Assembly (NCBI RefSeq): GCF_000813745.1
Contig: NZ_JWLC01000025.1
Location: 336,127 to 400,126, forward strand
Reading direction: 5' to 3'
From: Leisingera sp. ANG-M1
Lineage (GTDB): Bacteria; Pseudomonadota; Alphaproteobacteria; Rhodobacterales; Rhodobacteraceae
DNA: 64,000 nucleotides
Positions 18,837 to 29,509 of this stretch are shown here, in pieces. The notes beneath the pieces are model-generated. The model was not told where the DNA came from, made no database searches, and worked only from the letters and a program-made list of their open reading frames with translations. How positions within the stretch are numbered: the first letter of the stretch is position 1; every line of letters starts with the position of its first letter. The translations under genes were made by a program, and so were the position numbers.

Positions 18837-19667
18837 TCAACCCTCCAGTGCGTTTTGGTGGCCCGCACGCACGATCTCTTCGGCCCGGGCCGCCAGTCTC
18901 TTGCGGTCCGGAAACCCGGACACTTTCAGCGGCGGATGATAGATCAGTTCAACAGAGCCCTGCCGGCGGGCTGCCAGAACGCTGAGCAGATGCGGGCCAA
19001 AGTCCATATCGCCCCACCAGCCGTAAAACCGAACCGGCGCCCCCTTTGGCGCGTGATAAGCAACCGAGACCGGCTGAACATGCAGGCCGTCCCGCAGGTG
19101 ATCATTAAATAACGCCGCGAAAAGTGTTGTTTTAAAACGCAAAACCCGGCGTCCGTCAGTCGAGGTTCCCTCCGGGAAGAAAAGCAGCTTGTGGCCTGCC
19201 TTCAAGCGCTGCTCAAACAGCTCCGCCTGCTCCTTTGCCTTCTTGGGGTTGCGCTCGATGAACACTGTGCCAGTCGCCCGCGCGAGCCAGCCGATACCAG
19301 GCCATTTGGCAACTTCGGCCTTGGAAACGAAATAGATCCGCTTGCGCGCATTCAGTGCAAAAATGTCCAGCCAGGAGCAGTGATTGGCCACCACCGGCCC
19401 CGGCTGCTGCATCAGTGCTCCGCGGGTCCGGTATTTGATGCCAAGTATCCGGAATGCAATACGGCAGACAAACTGGGTGATGAATGGCGTGACCGGCCGC
19501 TGAACACCAAAAAGCGGCCGCTCGATCAGCCGGATGGCCAGCAGAACCAGCAGCCCGCCAAAAACCAGCAGTGCCAGCGGCAGCCCGCGCAGCAGCACCA
19601 GCCCCCAGCCCACAGCGGTGATCCGGATCGGGTCCGGCGCCTCTTCGCTATGCCAGCTGACACTCAT
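18837..19667 (-). CDS. olsA: Lyso-ornithine lipid O-acyltransferase (PlsC family)
   Basis: A 276-residue membrane acyltransferase. An N-terminal hydrophobic helix (about 20-45) precedes the PlsC domain, with the catalytic NHCSWLD motif (NHX4D) and the FPEGTS motif that binds the acceptor. Alone this could be a phosphatidate-forming 1-acylglycerol-3-phosphate acyltransferase. The 4-bp ATGA overlap with an OlsB-type gene favours OlsA, which adds the ester-linked acyl chain of ornithine lipid. OlsA proteins of Rhodobacteraceae can have both activities, so the name is an inference from context. Confidence 0.82.
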   Translation of the reverse strand: MSVSWHSEEAPDPIRITAVGWGLVLLRGLPLALLVFGGLLVLLAIRLIERPLFGVQRPVTPFITQFVCRIAFRILGIKYRTRGALMQQPGPVVANHCSWLDIFALNARKRIYFVSKAEVAKWPGIGWLARATGTVFIERNPKKAKEQAELFEQRLKAGHKLLFFPEGTSTDGRRVLRFKTTLFAALFNDHLRDGLHVQPVSVAYHAPKGAPVRFYGWWGDMDFGPHLLSVLAARRQGSVELIYHPPLKVSGFPDRKRLAARAEEIVRAGHQNALEG

Positions 19668-20425
19668 GCGCGGCCGCGGCTTCCGGTGTAAATCCTGCGC
19701 TGGCGCTCGTTCATCCGCGCCGTGTCCAGGATCAGGCAGACATCCGTGGTGTTGAAACCATGGTCGATATAAGCGCCTTCACCGACAAAACCGCCAAGCC
19801 GCAGATAGGCCTTGATCAAGGCCGGGGTATCGACCATGGCACGTTTTCGATCCAAATCATCTTTGCGGATCAAGTCCATATTTTCAAAGGACTTTGACAT
19901 CACACGGAGTTCGGGTGGGGCCAAATGGCTGTGATGCAACATCGACAGCGGATTGGCCAGCGCCTGCAGGTTGGTGCCGTGAAAGCTAGCGACCCCGAAT
20001 AGTACTTCGATGCCATGTGTCTCGACATATTCTGCTAGACCGGACCAAAGGTGGAACATCGCGATGCCGCCGCGATAGTCCGCATGCAGGCAGGACCGCC
20101 CCAGTTCCAGCAGCTTCCGTCCCGAGGCCTTCAGCACGCTCAGGTCGTACTCATCCTCGGAATAGAACTGCCCGGCTCTTGCAGCCTGGTCATCCCGCAG
20201 CAACCGGTAGACGCCGGCAACCTGCCCCGCAGTTTCGTCCGTCACCAGCATATGGTCGAAGAATGGATCAAACCGGTCGCATTCCAAACCCGCCTCGTGA
20301 TCCACCATCTCGCCGCCGCCGCCCAACTCGCGCACAAACACTTCATAGCGCAGCGCCTGTGCCGCGCGCAGCTCTGCCTCTGTTTCTGCTATTTTCACGG
20401 AAAATTCCGGGGCGCGGTCTTGCAT
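19664..20425 (-). CDS. olsB: L-ornithine N-alpha-acyltransferase
   Basis: Transfers a 3-hydroxyacyl group from ACP to ornithine, the first step of phosphorus-free ornithine lipid synthesis. The 253-residue product shows AAQALRYEVFVRELG near the N-terminus, HMLVTD, GVYRLLR, ELGRSCLHADYRGG (the acetyltransferase-fold acyl-binding region) and a C-terminal DLDRKRAMVDTPALIKAYLRLGG block typical of OlsB. The chosen ATG has AGGG seven bases upstream; another ATG 15 bases earlier has no ribosome site but cannot be excluded. olsA overlaps its stop. Confidence 0.87.
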   Translation of the reverse strand: MQDRAPEFSVKIAETEAELRAAQALRYEVFVRELGGGGEMVDHEAGLECDRFDPFFDHMLVTDETAGQVAGVYRLLRDDQAARAGQFYSEDEYDLSVLKASGRKLLELGRSCLHADYRGGIAMFHLWSGLAEYVETHGIEVLFGVASFHGTNLQALANPLSMLHHSHLAPPELRVMSKSFENMDLIRKDDLDRKRAMVDTPALIKAYLRLGGFVGEGAYIDHGFNTTDVCLILDTARMNERQRRIYTGSRGRA

Positions 20426-20531
20426 TCGGCTACCCTGCATGGTTCAGGCTTGCGCGCAACTAGCCCAAAAGGCAAAGAAAGCGCAAGATTTCAGACAAGT
20501 TTGAGAGAGTTCGTTAACCCTTCATAAACCG

Positions 20532-20714
20532 TTATGGCTCAAAGACGGGGATAAGGGAGACGCGCGCTCCATCGATCACAAGCTTTCCCTGGTCTGGGAA
20601 ATTCACGGTGATCTTGCCGCCCGCGTTCGACTGCACCTGGCCGACGCCCCACTCGGGGTGATCCGGGTGCCGGACGAACATGCCGGGGGTGAAAATAGCA
20701 TTGAGGTCATTCAT
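20532..20714 (-). CDS. DUF3553 small protein
   Basis: A 60-residue protein starting MNDLNAIFTPGMFVRHP, with EWGVGQVQSN, GGKITVNFP and a LIPVF C-terminus. This resembles the small SH3-like DUF3553 domain, also found in the C-terminal part of UvrD/PcrA-type helicases, where it may bind RNA polymerase or nucleic acid. Function of the free-standing form is unknown. It is divergent from chpT, only 34 bp apart. No good ribosome site precedes the ATG; a start 18 codons further upstream is possible but would run into chpT. Confidence 0.75.
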   Translation of the reverse strand: MNDLNAIFTPGMFVRHPDHPEWGVGQVQSNAGGKITVNFPDQGKLVIDGARVSLIPVFEP

Positions 20715-20748
20715 TGGCGGGTGGCCCAGTTCGGAGGACGTAGAAGTT

Positions 20749-21345
20749 ATGGGTGTAGATAACGCCAATCTGGCCGCATTGGTAGGGTCGCGGATCTGTC
20801 ACGATCTGATCAGCCCTGTCGGCGCCATTAACAATGGGCTGGAACTGCTGGGCATGGCCGGAAGCATGTCCGGGCCCGAGCTGGAACTGATCTCCGACAG
20901 TGTCGCCAATGCCAATGCCCGCATCCGCTTCTTCCGCATCGCCTTTGGCGCTGCCGGCGACCAGCAGATGGGCCGTGCCGAGGTGGTCTCGGTGCTGGAA
21001 GACATTTCCAAGTCCGGCCGGATCAAGTACCAATGGTCGCCGCTGGAAGGCTGCACCCGAAGCGAAGCCCGTCTGGCGCTGCTGTCGGCGCTCTGCCTGG
21101 AGTCGGCCCTGCCCTATGGCGGCACGGTCAAGATCTTCTGTGCTGATGGCAAATGGACTGTCATGGGTGAAGGCAGCAAGCTGAACGTCGATGATGAGCT
21201 GTGGGCCCGGGTCAGCGGCGGCAACTCAAACGCTGAAATAACCCCGGCCCTTGTCCAGTTCGCTCTGCTGCCTGAGGCGGCCAAAGAAGCCAACCGCACG
21301 GTGTGGTTGGAGCAAAACCTGGAAAAGATCACACTGCAGTTCTGA
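20749..21345 (+). CDS. chpT: Histidine phosphotransferase ChpT
   Basis: The phosphorelay protein that passes phosphate from the CckA receiver domain to CtrA and CpdR. It has 198 residues with the dimerisation/phosphotransfer helix SRICHDLISPVGAINNGLELL; the phospho-acceptor is about H18. The C-terminal domain is a degenerate HATPase-like fold lacking ATP-binding motifs. The start follows GGAGG 11 bases upstream. In alphaproteobacteria this relay controls motility, cell-cycle or gene-transfer-agent genes. A bidirectional terminator separates it from the converging proA. Confidence 0.9.
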   Translation: MGVDNANLAALVGSRICHDLISPVGAINNGLELLGMAGSMSGPELELISDSVANANARIRFFRIAFGAAGDQQMGRAEVVSVLEDISKSGRIKYQWSPLEGCTRSEARLALLSALCLESALPYGGTVKIFCADGKWTVMGEGSKLNVDDELWARVSGGNSNAEITPALVQFALLPEAAKEANRTVWLEQNLEKITLQF

Positions 21346-21368
21346 TCTTCTGCAACTGCGCAAAGAAA

Positions 21369-21393
21369 CGCCGGGCGTCTTGCCCGGCGTTTT
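21369..21393. terminator. Bidirectional terminator chpT/proA
   Basis: CGCCGGGC/GCCCGGCG stem with a GTCTT loop, followed by TTTT on the plus strand and TTTCTTT on the minus strand. It lies between the converging chpT and proA ends. Confidence 0.85.
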
Positions 21394-21406
21394 GCGTTCC
21401 AAGGGC

Positions 21407-22672
21407 TCAGGCGCGGGTGGTTCCGTCGCCGCGCACCAGGTATTTGAAACTGGTGAGCTGGGTTGCGCCAACCGGCCCGCGCGCATGCATCTTGCCGGTG
21501 GCAATCCCGATTTCCGCACCCATGCCGAACTCGCCGCCATCGGCAAACTGGGTGGAGGCATTGTGCATCAGGATTGCACTATCCAGTTCAGCAAAGAATT
21601 TCTGAACTGCTGCTTCATCCTCGGTGATGATGCAATCGGTATGCTGCGAGTGATGGGTGCGGATATGCTGGATCGCCTCATCAATGCTTGCCACCTTCTT
21701 GGCGGCAATAATCGAGTCCAGGTATTCCTTGCCCCAGTCCTCTTCGCTGGCGGCTGCCATGCCGTCCGGGCCGGGCAAACCCGCCTCCGCGCGGATCTCC
21801 ACTCCTGCGCCTGACAGGGCCTGCAGAACCGCTTTGCCCAGTGTGTCCGCAATATCGCTATGGATCAGCAGGCATTCTGCGGCGCCGCAGATGCCAGTGC
21901 GGCGGGTTTTCGCGTTCAGCACCACGTCGAGCGCCTTTAGCGGGTCGGCGGATTTGTCGAGGTAGATGTGCACGATGCCCTCGAGATGGGCAAAGACCGG
22001 CACCCGCGCCTCACGCTGCACCAGGCCGACCAGGCCCTTGCCGCCGCGGGGCACAATGACGTCGACATAATCGGTCATGGTCAGCAGTTCCTGCACTGCC
22101 GCCCGGTCACGGGTCGGCACCAGTTGCACGGCGTCTTCCGGCAGGCCTGCGGATCTCAGGCCCTCTGCGAGGCAAGCGTGGATCGCTTGCGAAGAGTGAA
22201 AGCTTTCGGAGCCGCCGCGCAGGATCACCGCGTTGCCCGATTTCAGGCAGAGTGCACCGGCATCCGCGGTGACATTCGGCCTGCTTTCATAGATCACGCC
22301 GATCACACCCAGCGGGGTGCGGACGCGCTGGATCTTGAGGCCGGTGGGCTGTTCCCACTCTTCCATCACTTCGCCAACCGGGTCGCGCTGCTCAGCCACC
22401 GCCCGCAGGCCGTCGACGATGCCCTGGATACGGGTCTCATCCAGCATCAGCCGGTCCATCATTGCATCCGACAGGCCCTTGCCCCGGCCGAACTCCAGGT
22501 CCTTGGCGTTCTCTGCAATGATCTGTGCCCGGCGGTTCCAGACCGCTTCGGCCGCGCCGATCAGCGCAGCGTGTTTGCGTTCTGCACTGGCTGTGGCCAG
22601 AATCTGCGCAGCTTGCTTTGCACGCTTGCCAAGCTCCGCCATCACGGCGGGAATATTCTCAGTATTGCTCAT
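21407..22672 (-). CDS. proA: Gamma-glutamyl phosphate reductase
   Basis: Second enzyme of proline synthesis, reducing glutamyl-5-phosphate to the semialdehyde with NADPH. The 421-residue aldehyde-dehydrogenase-fold protein contains [40 protein letters not shown] and the catalytic-cysteine region [13 protein letters not shown]. It is the last gene of the obgE-proB-proA operon, 63 bp after proB. Confidence 0.96.
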   Translation of the reverse strand: MSNTENIPAVMAELGKRAKQAAQILATASAERKHAALIGAAEAVWNRRAQIIAENAKDLEFGRGKGLSDAMMDRLMLDETRIQGIVDGLRAVAEQRDPVGEVMEEWEQPTGLKIQRVRTPLGVIGVIYESRPNVTADAGALCLKSGNAVILRGGSESFHSSQAIHACLAEGLRSAGLPEDAVQLVPTRDRAAVQELLTMTDYVDVIVPRGGKGLVGLVQREARVPVFAHLEGIVHIYLDKSADPLKALDVVLNAKTRRTGICGAAECLLIHSDIADTLGKAVLQALSGAGVEIRAEAGLPGPDGMAAASEEDWGKEYLDSIIAAKKVASIDEAIQHIRTHHSQHTDCIITEDEAAVQKFFAELDSAILMHNASTQFADGGEFGMGAEIGIATGKMHARGPVGATQLTSFKYLVRGDGTTRA

Positions 22673-22735
22673 ATGTCTCGCACCCTCGCCGGTTCCTGAT
22701 AATGCCCGGCTGGAATAATCTATCTTCTAATTCGC

Positions 22736-24873
<2,138 letters not shown>

Positions 24874-24910
24874 TTAATGCGGCAGGCACCCTGCCCTGTC
24901 CGCGCAGTAC

Positions 24911-24943
24911 AAGTGTCCCGCAAGCGCTTGGGACACTTGCGGG
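24911..24943 (-). promoter_or_regulatory. Overlapping inverted repeats upstream of obgE
   Basis: AAGTGTCCC (24911-24919) pairs with GGGACACTT (24930-24938). CCCGCAAG (24917-24924) pairs with CTTGCGGG (24936-24943). The arms overlap, so only one hairpin can form at a time. They sit between the acetyltransferase stop and the obgE start on the minus strand, with no T-tract. Confidence 0.45.
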
Positions 24944-24983
24944 ATGTTTCGTTTGCCTTACCGTAAAGCGCGCGCCGCGCCAA

Positions 24984-25520
24984 TCACAGTTTTCGGCTGT
25001 AGGTCCAGGTTGGGACGGTTGTGTCGCGGGCCACAGAGTAGCTTTCAGCGTCGCCCAGGTAATCAAAGCCGCAATGGATCAGCACCCGGGCCGAGGCCGG
25101 GTTGTCCTGGAACACGACGGCAAACATCGCATCATTGTTTTGCGGATTTGCATCCACCAGCGCCTTCAAAGCGGCAGAGGCAAGCCCAGTATTCCAAAAC
25201 GGCGGCGCTGTCCAATAGGAGACTTCCGATTGGTTGCGGTCCATCCGCTTGAGGCCAATAACGCCCTTCAGCTCGGCATCGCCATCCACGGTTCCGTCGA
25301 TCACCCAGACATCCTCGTCGCGGTCTTCCGACATTGCGCGCGCAACATAAGCCTCAACCGCGCCGGGCGGCAGCGGGTGCGGCACTGAACGGGTCATGCG
25401 GGCCACACGTTCCTCACCGGCATAGTGGGAGATCAGCCCCGCATCGGATTTTCGCAGCGGGCGCAGAATGAAGCGCTCGGTTTCGATGACCTGCTGATTC
25501 ACGATCTGTTCCAGATTCAT
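24984..25520 (-). CDS. GNAT-family acetyltransferase (RimJ/RimL type)
   Basis: A 178-residue N-acetyltransferase of the Acetyltransf_3 type. It shows TERFILRPLRKSDAG near the N-terminus, GVIGLKRMDR, EVSYWTAPPFWNTGLASAAL (acetyl-CoA-binding loop region) and FQDNPASARVLIHCGFDYLGD. Such proteins acetylate ribosomal-protein N-termini or small amines; the substrate cannot be read from sequence. The ATG follows GGAGGAGCACACCC. It lies downstream of rplU-rpmA but behind their terminator. Confidence 0.85.
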   Translation of the reverse strand: MNLEQIVNQQVIETERFILRPLRKSDAGLISHYAGEERVARMTRSVPHPLPPGAVEAYVARAMSEDRDEDVWVIDGTVDGDAELKGVIGLKRMDRNQSEVSYWTAPPFWNTGLASAALKALVDANPQNNDAMFAVVFQDNPASARVLIHCGFDYLGDAESYSVARDTTVPTWTYSRKL

Positions 25521-25742
25521 GGGTGTGCTCCTCCTCTGCCAATAGTCTTCCGGTGGCATTTGCCCTTGTTGTTGCGGCGGTTCCGTTCAGATGTGTACGC
25601 TTCGCCACAAGGGCAAGGCATACCGCCTTCAAATTTCACAAAACTTCCCGTTCGTGCAGCGTGAGCACCATGCCGGTGCAAAGCAGCAGACGGGGCCTTT
25701 GTCGTTGCTGGGGAAATCATCACAAACTCGCATGCGGAAAAC

Positions 25743-25775
25743 AGAAAAGGGGACCGGCTGTATAGCCGATCCCCC
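25743..25775 (-). terminator. Intrinsic terminator after rpmA
   Basis: GGGGATCGGCT/AGCCGGTCCCC stem (minus strand, one T-G wobble) with an ATAC loop, followed by TTTTCTGTTTT. It ends the rplU-rpmA transcript. Confidence 0.9.
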
Positions 25776-25803
25776 TAAAGATTTCTTTACCGTTCGGGTC
25801 GGC

Positions 25804-26073
25804 TTACTCAGCGGCCTCCGCCACTGGGAGAACCGATACAAAGGTGCGGCCTTTCAGGCCTTTGCGGAAGCTTACAGCACCGTCAGCAGTGGCAAACAGA
25901 GTGTGGTCTTTGCCCATGCCAACGCCTTCGCCGGCCCAGAACTTGGTGCCGCGCTGACGCACGATGATGTTGCCTGCGATGGCAGCCTGGCCACCATAGA
26001 GTTTCACGCCAAGGCGGCGGCCCGCGGAGTCGCGGCCGTTACGTGAGGAACCGCCAGCTTTCTTATGTGCCAT
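25804..26073 (-). CDS. rpmA: 50S ribosomal protein L27
   Basis: 89-residue large-subunit protein whose N-terminal tail reaches the peptidyl-transferase centre. The sequence starts [22 protein letters not shown] and has [19 protein letters not shown] and DHTLFA, all conserved. No Firmicute-type N-terminal cleavage extension is present. It follows rplU by 11 bp. Confidence 0.97.
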   Translation of the reverse strand: MAHKKAGGSSRNGRDSAGRRLGVKLYGGQAAIAGNIIVRQRGTKFWAGEGVGMGKDHTLFATADGAVSFRKGLKGRTFVSVLPVAEAAE

Positions 26074-26084
26074 TCTCTCTCTCC

Positions 26085-26639
26085 TTAGCCTTTGGCCAGC
26101 TCTTTGGCCTGCTCAACCCACTCGGGCTTCACTTTGATTGCTTCGATACCAGCAATGTCGTCTTCGGACAAGGCTGCAATCTGAGCAAAGCTGGTGAGGC
26201 CTGCTTCTGCCAGTTTCTTGGCAGCTGCTGGGCCGACGCCGGTCAGCTGGGTCAGGTCGTCCGAACCGGCTGCTTCAGCGGCGGGTGCTGCTTTGGCGGC
26301 TGCTTTCGGAGCGGCTTTGGTTGCGCCAGACGCCAGGATCTCGGTGATCCGGACCAGGGTCAGCTTCTGACGGTGGCCGACGGTGCGCTTGGAGGAGTGC
26401 TTCCGGCGGCGCTTGACGAAGTTGATGACCTTGTCGCCTTTGATCTGGTCGATGACCTCTGCTTTTACAGCAGCGCCTTCGATCAGCGGAGCGCCAACAA
26501 CCGGTGCGTCGCCGCCCAGCATCAGAACTTCGTCGAATTGGATGGTTTCGCCAGCATCAGCAGCCAGTTTTTCAACGCGGAGCACGTCGCCCGCCTGAAC
26601 TTTGTACTGCTTGCCGCCAGTCTTGAGGACCGCAAACAT
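26085..26639 (-). CDS. rplU: 50S ribosomal protein L21 with C-terminal helix-hairpin-helix extension
   Basis: Residues 1-about 105 are normal L21 ([47 protein letters not shown]). Unlike the standard about 103-residue protein, this one is 184 residues long. An Ala/Lys-rich linker leads to a helix-hairpin-helix-like domain ([24 protein letters not shown]) and a last helix with [11 protein letters not shown]. Such tails occur in alphaproteobacterial L21; their role is not established. The downstream L27 confirms the usual operon order. Confidence 0.95.
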   Translation of the reverse strand: MFAVLKTGGKQYKVQAGDVLRVEKLAADAGETIQFDEVLMLGGDAPVVGAPLIEGAAVKAEVIDQIKGDKVINFVKRRRKHSSKRTVGHRQKLTLVRITEILASGATKAAPKAAAKAAPAAEAAGSDDLTQLTGVGPAAAKKLAEAGLTSFAQIAALSEDDIAGIEAIKVKPEWVEQAKELAKG

Positions 26640-26842
26640 GTGCGTTTTTCCTTTTCTAACCGCGTCCTACGGCCCCCTTGCGGGTGTTTCGGCAGATGCC
26701 GCCTCGAACAGCGCGCCCCTTGCGGAGGCGTATTACAAATAAACCCCGGCGCACGGATTCCGGGCCGGGATGCGGGCTTATGGTTCGGAAACGCTGTTGT
26801 GTCAACCTGTTTTCCATAGGTCCTGCCGAAAGAACCTCAGGT

Positions 26843-27694
26843 TCAGATATCCTGCCCCGGGGTAAGCTCGGCCATGCGGTGCGCCAGCTCTTCGAAACGG
26901 TTGGCAGTGATCTCGTACTGTACCGCATTCAGCAGCTCGTACACCCTCTGCATTGGCGCCTCTTCCAGCGCTTCGACATAGGCCTGCACCTCGGCGTCTG
27001 TGAACTCCTGATAGGTATAGGCCGAGGCCGCCATGCTGGAGGCCTGCAGGCTTAGCCGCAATTGCCCCTCCTGCTCCTTCAGCAAGGCACGCAGCCCGTC
27101 TGCGTCCAGTTCAAGCTCTATAACCCCCGCAGCGGCAGCTGCCATCAGGAACCGGAACTGAATCTGCTGCAGCGCCTTCACGCCGGTGCCCGCAGCGTCA
27201 ATAGCTGTGCCCATACGCTGGTAAATGGCAACGCGTTTGCTGCCGGACCTCACCAGATCCGAGATGATGCGATTGCCGGCAATCTGCTTCACCTCATCGT
27301 CCTCAATCATGTGTGACGCATTCTCGGCCCGAACCAGGCGCTGCCCCAAATCGCTGGCGTAGAAATCAGCGGCATGGTCCAGTGCCTCGTCATCCAAGGT
27401 CTTTTCCAGGATGTCCACCGCGAGCACGCGCATCTGCGAGGTATCGAATACATCTTCTGACAGTTTGGTCCACTGGCTTCCAAAGGAACCGGTATCAACC
27501 CCCAGCATCAGCGGCGCGCTGGAAGCAGACAATGCAATGCTGTCCAAGGCAACGTCAAAGCCGGTCACTTCAAGGAAAGCTTCCACCCGGTCGCGGTCAG
27601 CGGCGCCTGCCGGCTGAACGGCAGAAAAAAATGCCAGGCTGAGCAACAAGAGAACGCGGGTCAGAACGGCGGGCAATTGAAGAGTGTTACGCAT
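26843..27694 (-). CDS. Exported DUF2059 domain protein
   Basis: A 283-residue protein with an N-terminal signal peptide (hydrophobic stretch ending QPAGAAD) and two regions resembling DUF2059 helical units, around ALDHAADFYASDLGQRLV and TDAEVQAYVEALEEAPMQRVYELL. Proteins of this family are periplasmic with unknown function. It stands alone, 203 bp from rplU, and reads toward it on the same strand as the ribosomal genes. Confidence 0.8.
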   Translation of the reverse strand: MRNTLQLPAVLTRVLLLLSLAFFSAVQPAGAADRDRVEAFLEVTGFDVALDSIALSASSAPLMLGVDTGSFGSQWTKLSEDVFDTSQMRVLAVDILEKTLDDEALDHAADFYASDLGQRLVRAENASHMIEDDEVKQIAGNRIISDLVRSGSKRVAIYQRMGTAIDAAGTGVKALQQIQFRFLMAAAAAGVIELELDADGLRALLKEQEGQLRLSLQASSMAASAYTYQEFTDAEVQAYVEALEEAPMQRVYELLNAVQYEITANRFEELAHRMAELTPGQDI

Positions 27695-27816
27695 AAGGCA
27701 AATCTAGGCAAAAACCTTTGGCTGACAACGGGAAACCGGCTTTTTTTGCCAAAGCCGCATTTCTCACTTGCACCTGTCCGGAATCAACCTTAAACGCTGC
27801 CCCACCAGACCCCCGC

Positions 27817-27906
27817 GGAGAGGTGCCGGAGTGGTCGAACGGGGCGGTCTCGAAAACCGTTGTGGGTGCAAGCCCACCCAGGGTTCGAATCCCTGTCTCT
27901 CCGCCA
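27817..27906 (+). tRNA. tRNA-Ser (anticodon CGA)
   Basis: A 90-nt class II tRNA with long variable arm (TGTGGGTGCAAGCCCACC region) and encoded CCA. The acceptor GGAGAGG pairs with TCTCTCC, the anticodon loop is CTCGAAA giving CGA, and the T-arm contains GGTTCGAATCC. Confidence 0.96.
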
Positions 27907-28195
27907 TTATCCCCCTGAGACCGCTGCACCAAAAGCATTGCCCTATGCGGAGGCACAAAGCCTTGGGCGGCGTGTCAGCTCAGATTCCAGAACCATTTAG
28001 TTCTTCCAGCAGCCCTGACAGGCGGTTTTATTGCGTTTCAACCCGCCTGCCGTGCATGGCAGCTGGCTCGTAAAAGAAGAAGAAAAAGTCTACGCTTCAG
28101 ACCGCGGCCCTCCCGAAGTTGCAACTTATAGGGTAGCGACACCCCTAAAAGAGCGGCAGGATGAGCTCATTCCAAATTTTTGGAGGGCTGAAACC

Positions 28196-29347
28196 ATGGA
28201 CAAAAGTGTTGATCCCGAACCGCAATCTGCAGATTTTGCGGCGGTCGCTGCGAGGCTTGGAAAGCTCTTTGCCGAAAGAGCCGCCGATCATGACGAAAAT
28301 GACCGCTTTGCCGAAATCAACTTTGGCGACTTAAAGGAAAACGGCCTGATCGACGCCGCAGTTCCGGTTGAGCTGGGTGGAGGCGGCGCTGACGTGCGCT
28401 CCCTGAGCACTGTGCTGCGGACCATTGCCCAGTCTTGCGGCTCCACTGCGCTTACGCTTTCCATGCATACGCATCAGGTCGCCATCCCGGCTTGGCGCTG
28501 GCGCCATCAAGACGCCGCCCGGCCACAGGTGGCACCGCTATTGCGCCGGGTCGCTGCGGGGCGGCTCATTCTCTCCAGTTCAGGCGGGTCCGATTGGATT
28601 GGCGGCTCCGGCAAGGCTGAAAGGGTCGACGGCGGCTACCGGGTAACGGCACGCAAAATGTTTTGTTCAGGCGCGCCGGCGGCGGACCTGCTGATGACCG
28701 GAGCGATTTGCGAAGAAGGCGGCGAGGCAACCTTCCTGCATTTCGCCGTCCCGATGCAGGCTCCCGAAGTCACAGTGCTGGACACATGGCGCACGATGGG
28801 TATGCGGGCGACCGGGTCGCAGGACATCATGATTGAAGGTCTGTTTGTCGCGGAGGAGAGCATTCTCCTCAAGCGGAAGGCCGGCGAATGGCATCCGGCG
28901 CTTCAGCTGGTGTCTTCCATTGCCACGCCGCTGATCTATTCCGTCTATCTTGGCGTCGCGGAGGGCGCGCGGGAGATCGCCATAGGCATGGCGCGAAAGA
29001 AACCCGCATCGCCGCGGCTGCAATCGCTTGCCGGGCGGCTGGACACTGCGCTTGCAGCCACGCGCATGGCGCACGAAACAATGATCGCGGCGTCTGAGCG
29101 CAATGCGCCATCGGCGGAAACCGTCAATGACGTCATGGTTGGCCGACACCTGGTTGAGGAAAATGCAATCCGTGTTGCCGAATTGGCCATGGAACTGGCC
29201 GGCGGCGCGGGATTTTATCGCAAAGCCGAACTTGAACGCCGGTTCCGGGACATTCAGGCGGCCCGCTATCATCCCCTGCAGAAAGAGGCGCAAACGGAGT
29301 ACACAGGTGCAATGGCGCTTGGGCAGCCCGTGGACGGGATCTACTGA
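28196..29347 (+). CDS. Acyl-CoA dehydrogenase-family flavoprotein
   Basis: A 383-residue protein with the acyl-CoA dehydrogenase fold. The N-terminal helical domain contains LKENGLIDAAVPVELGGGG, the middle beta domain ITARKMF-like and GSDWIGGSGKAERVDGGY segments, and the C-terminal helices GARE and VEENAIRVAELAMELAGGAGF. Near the C-terminus the usual catalytic EGT motif is absent; the region reads FRDIQAARYHPLQKEAQTEY. This is more like the group that includes DszC/SfnB-type flavin monooxygenases and uncharacterised relatives. The start follows GGAGGG. No partner gene is adjacent. Confidence 0.8.
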   Translation: MDKSVDPEPQSADFAAVAARLGKLFAERAADHDENDRFAEINFGDLKENGLIDAAVPVELGGGGADVRSLSTVLRTIAQSCGSTALTLSMHTHQVAIPAWRWRHQDAARPQVAPLLRRVAAGRLILSSSGGSDWIGGSGKAERVDGGYRVTARKMFCSGAPAADLLMTGAICEEGGEATFLHFAVPMQAPEVTVLDTWRTMGMRATGSQDIMIEGLFVAEESILLKRKAGEWHPALQLVSSIATPLIYSVYLGVAEGAREIAIGMARKKPASPRLQSLAGRLDTALAATRMAHETMIAASERNAPSAETVNDVMVGRHLVEENAIRVAELAMELAGGAGFYRKAELERRFRDIQAARYHPLQKEAQTEYTGAMALGQPVDGIY

Positions 29348-29455
29348 AACGATGGTCCGGATGAAGCAGAACACCGCATACAGGAATTGCCGCTCAAAAC
29401 CCAGGCTTTGCTGAAGCCTTCTGGCAGAACATCCGCAGTCTGCCCCCAGGGGCCG

Positions 29456-29487
29456 AAAAAGAAAGCCGGGCGCTTGGCCCGGCTTTC
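29456..29487 (-). terminator. Intrinsic terminator after MeTr gene
   Basis: An 11-bp perfect stem GAAAGCCGGGC/GCCCGGCTTTC with a five-base loop, followed on the minus strand by TTTTT. It ends the one-carbon operon. Confidence 0.9.
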
Positions 29488-29509
29488 GAAAGTTTGTCAG
29501 CTGCGCAGA

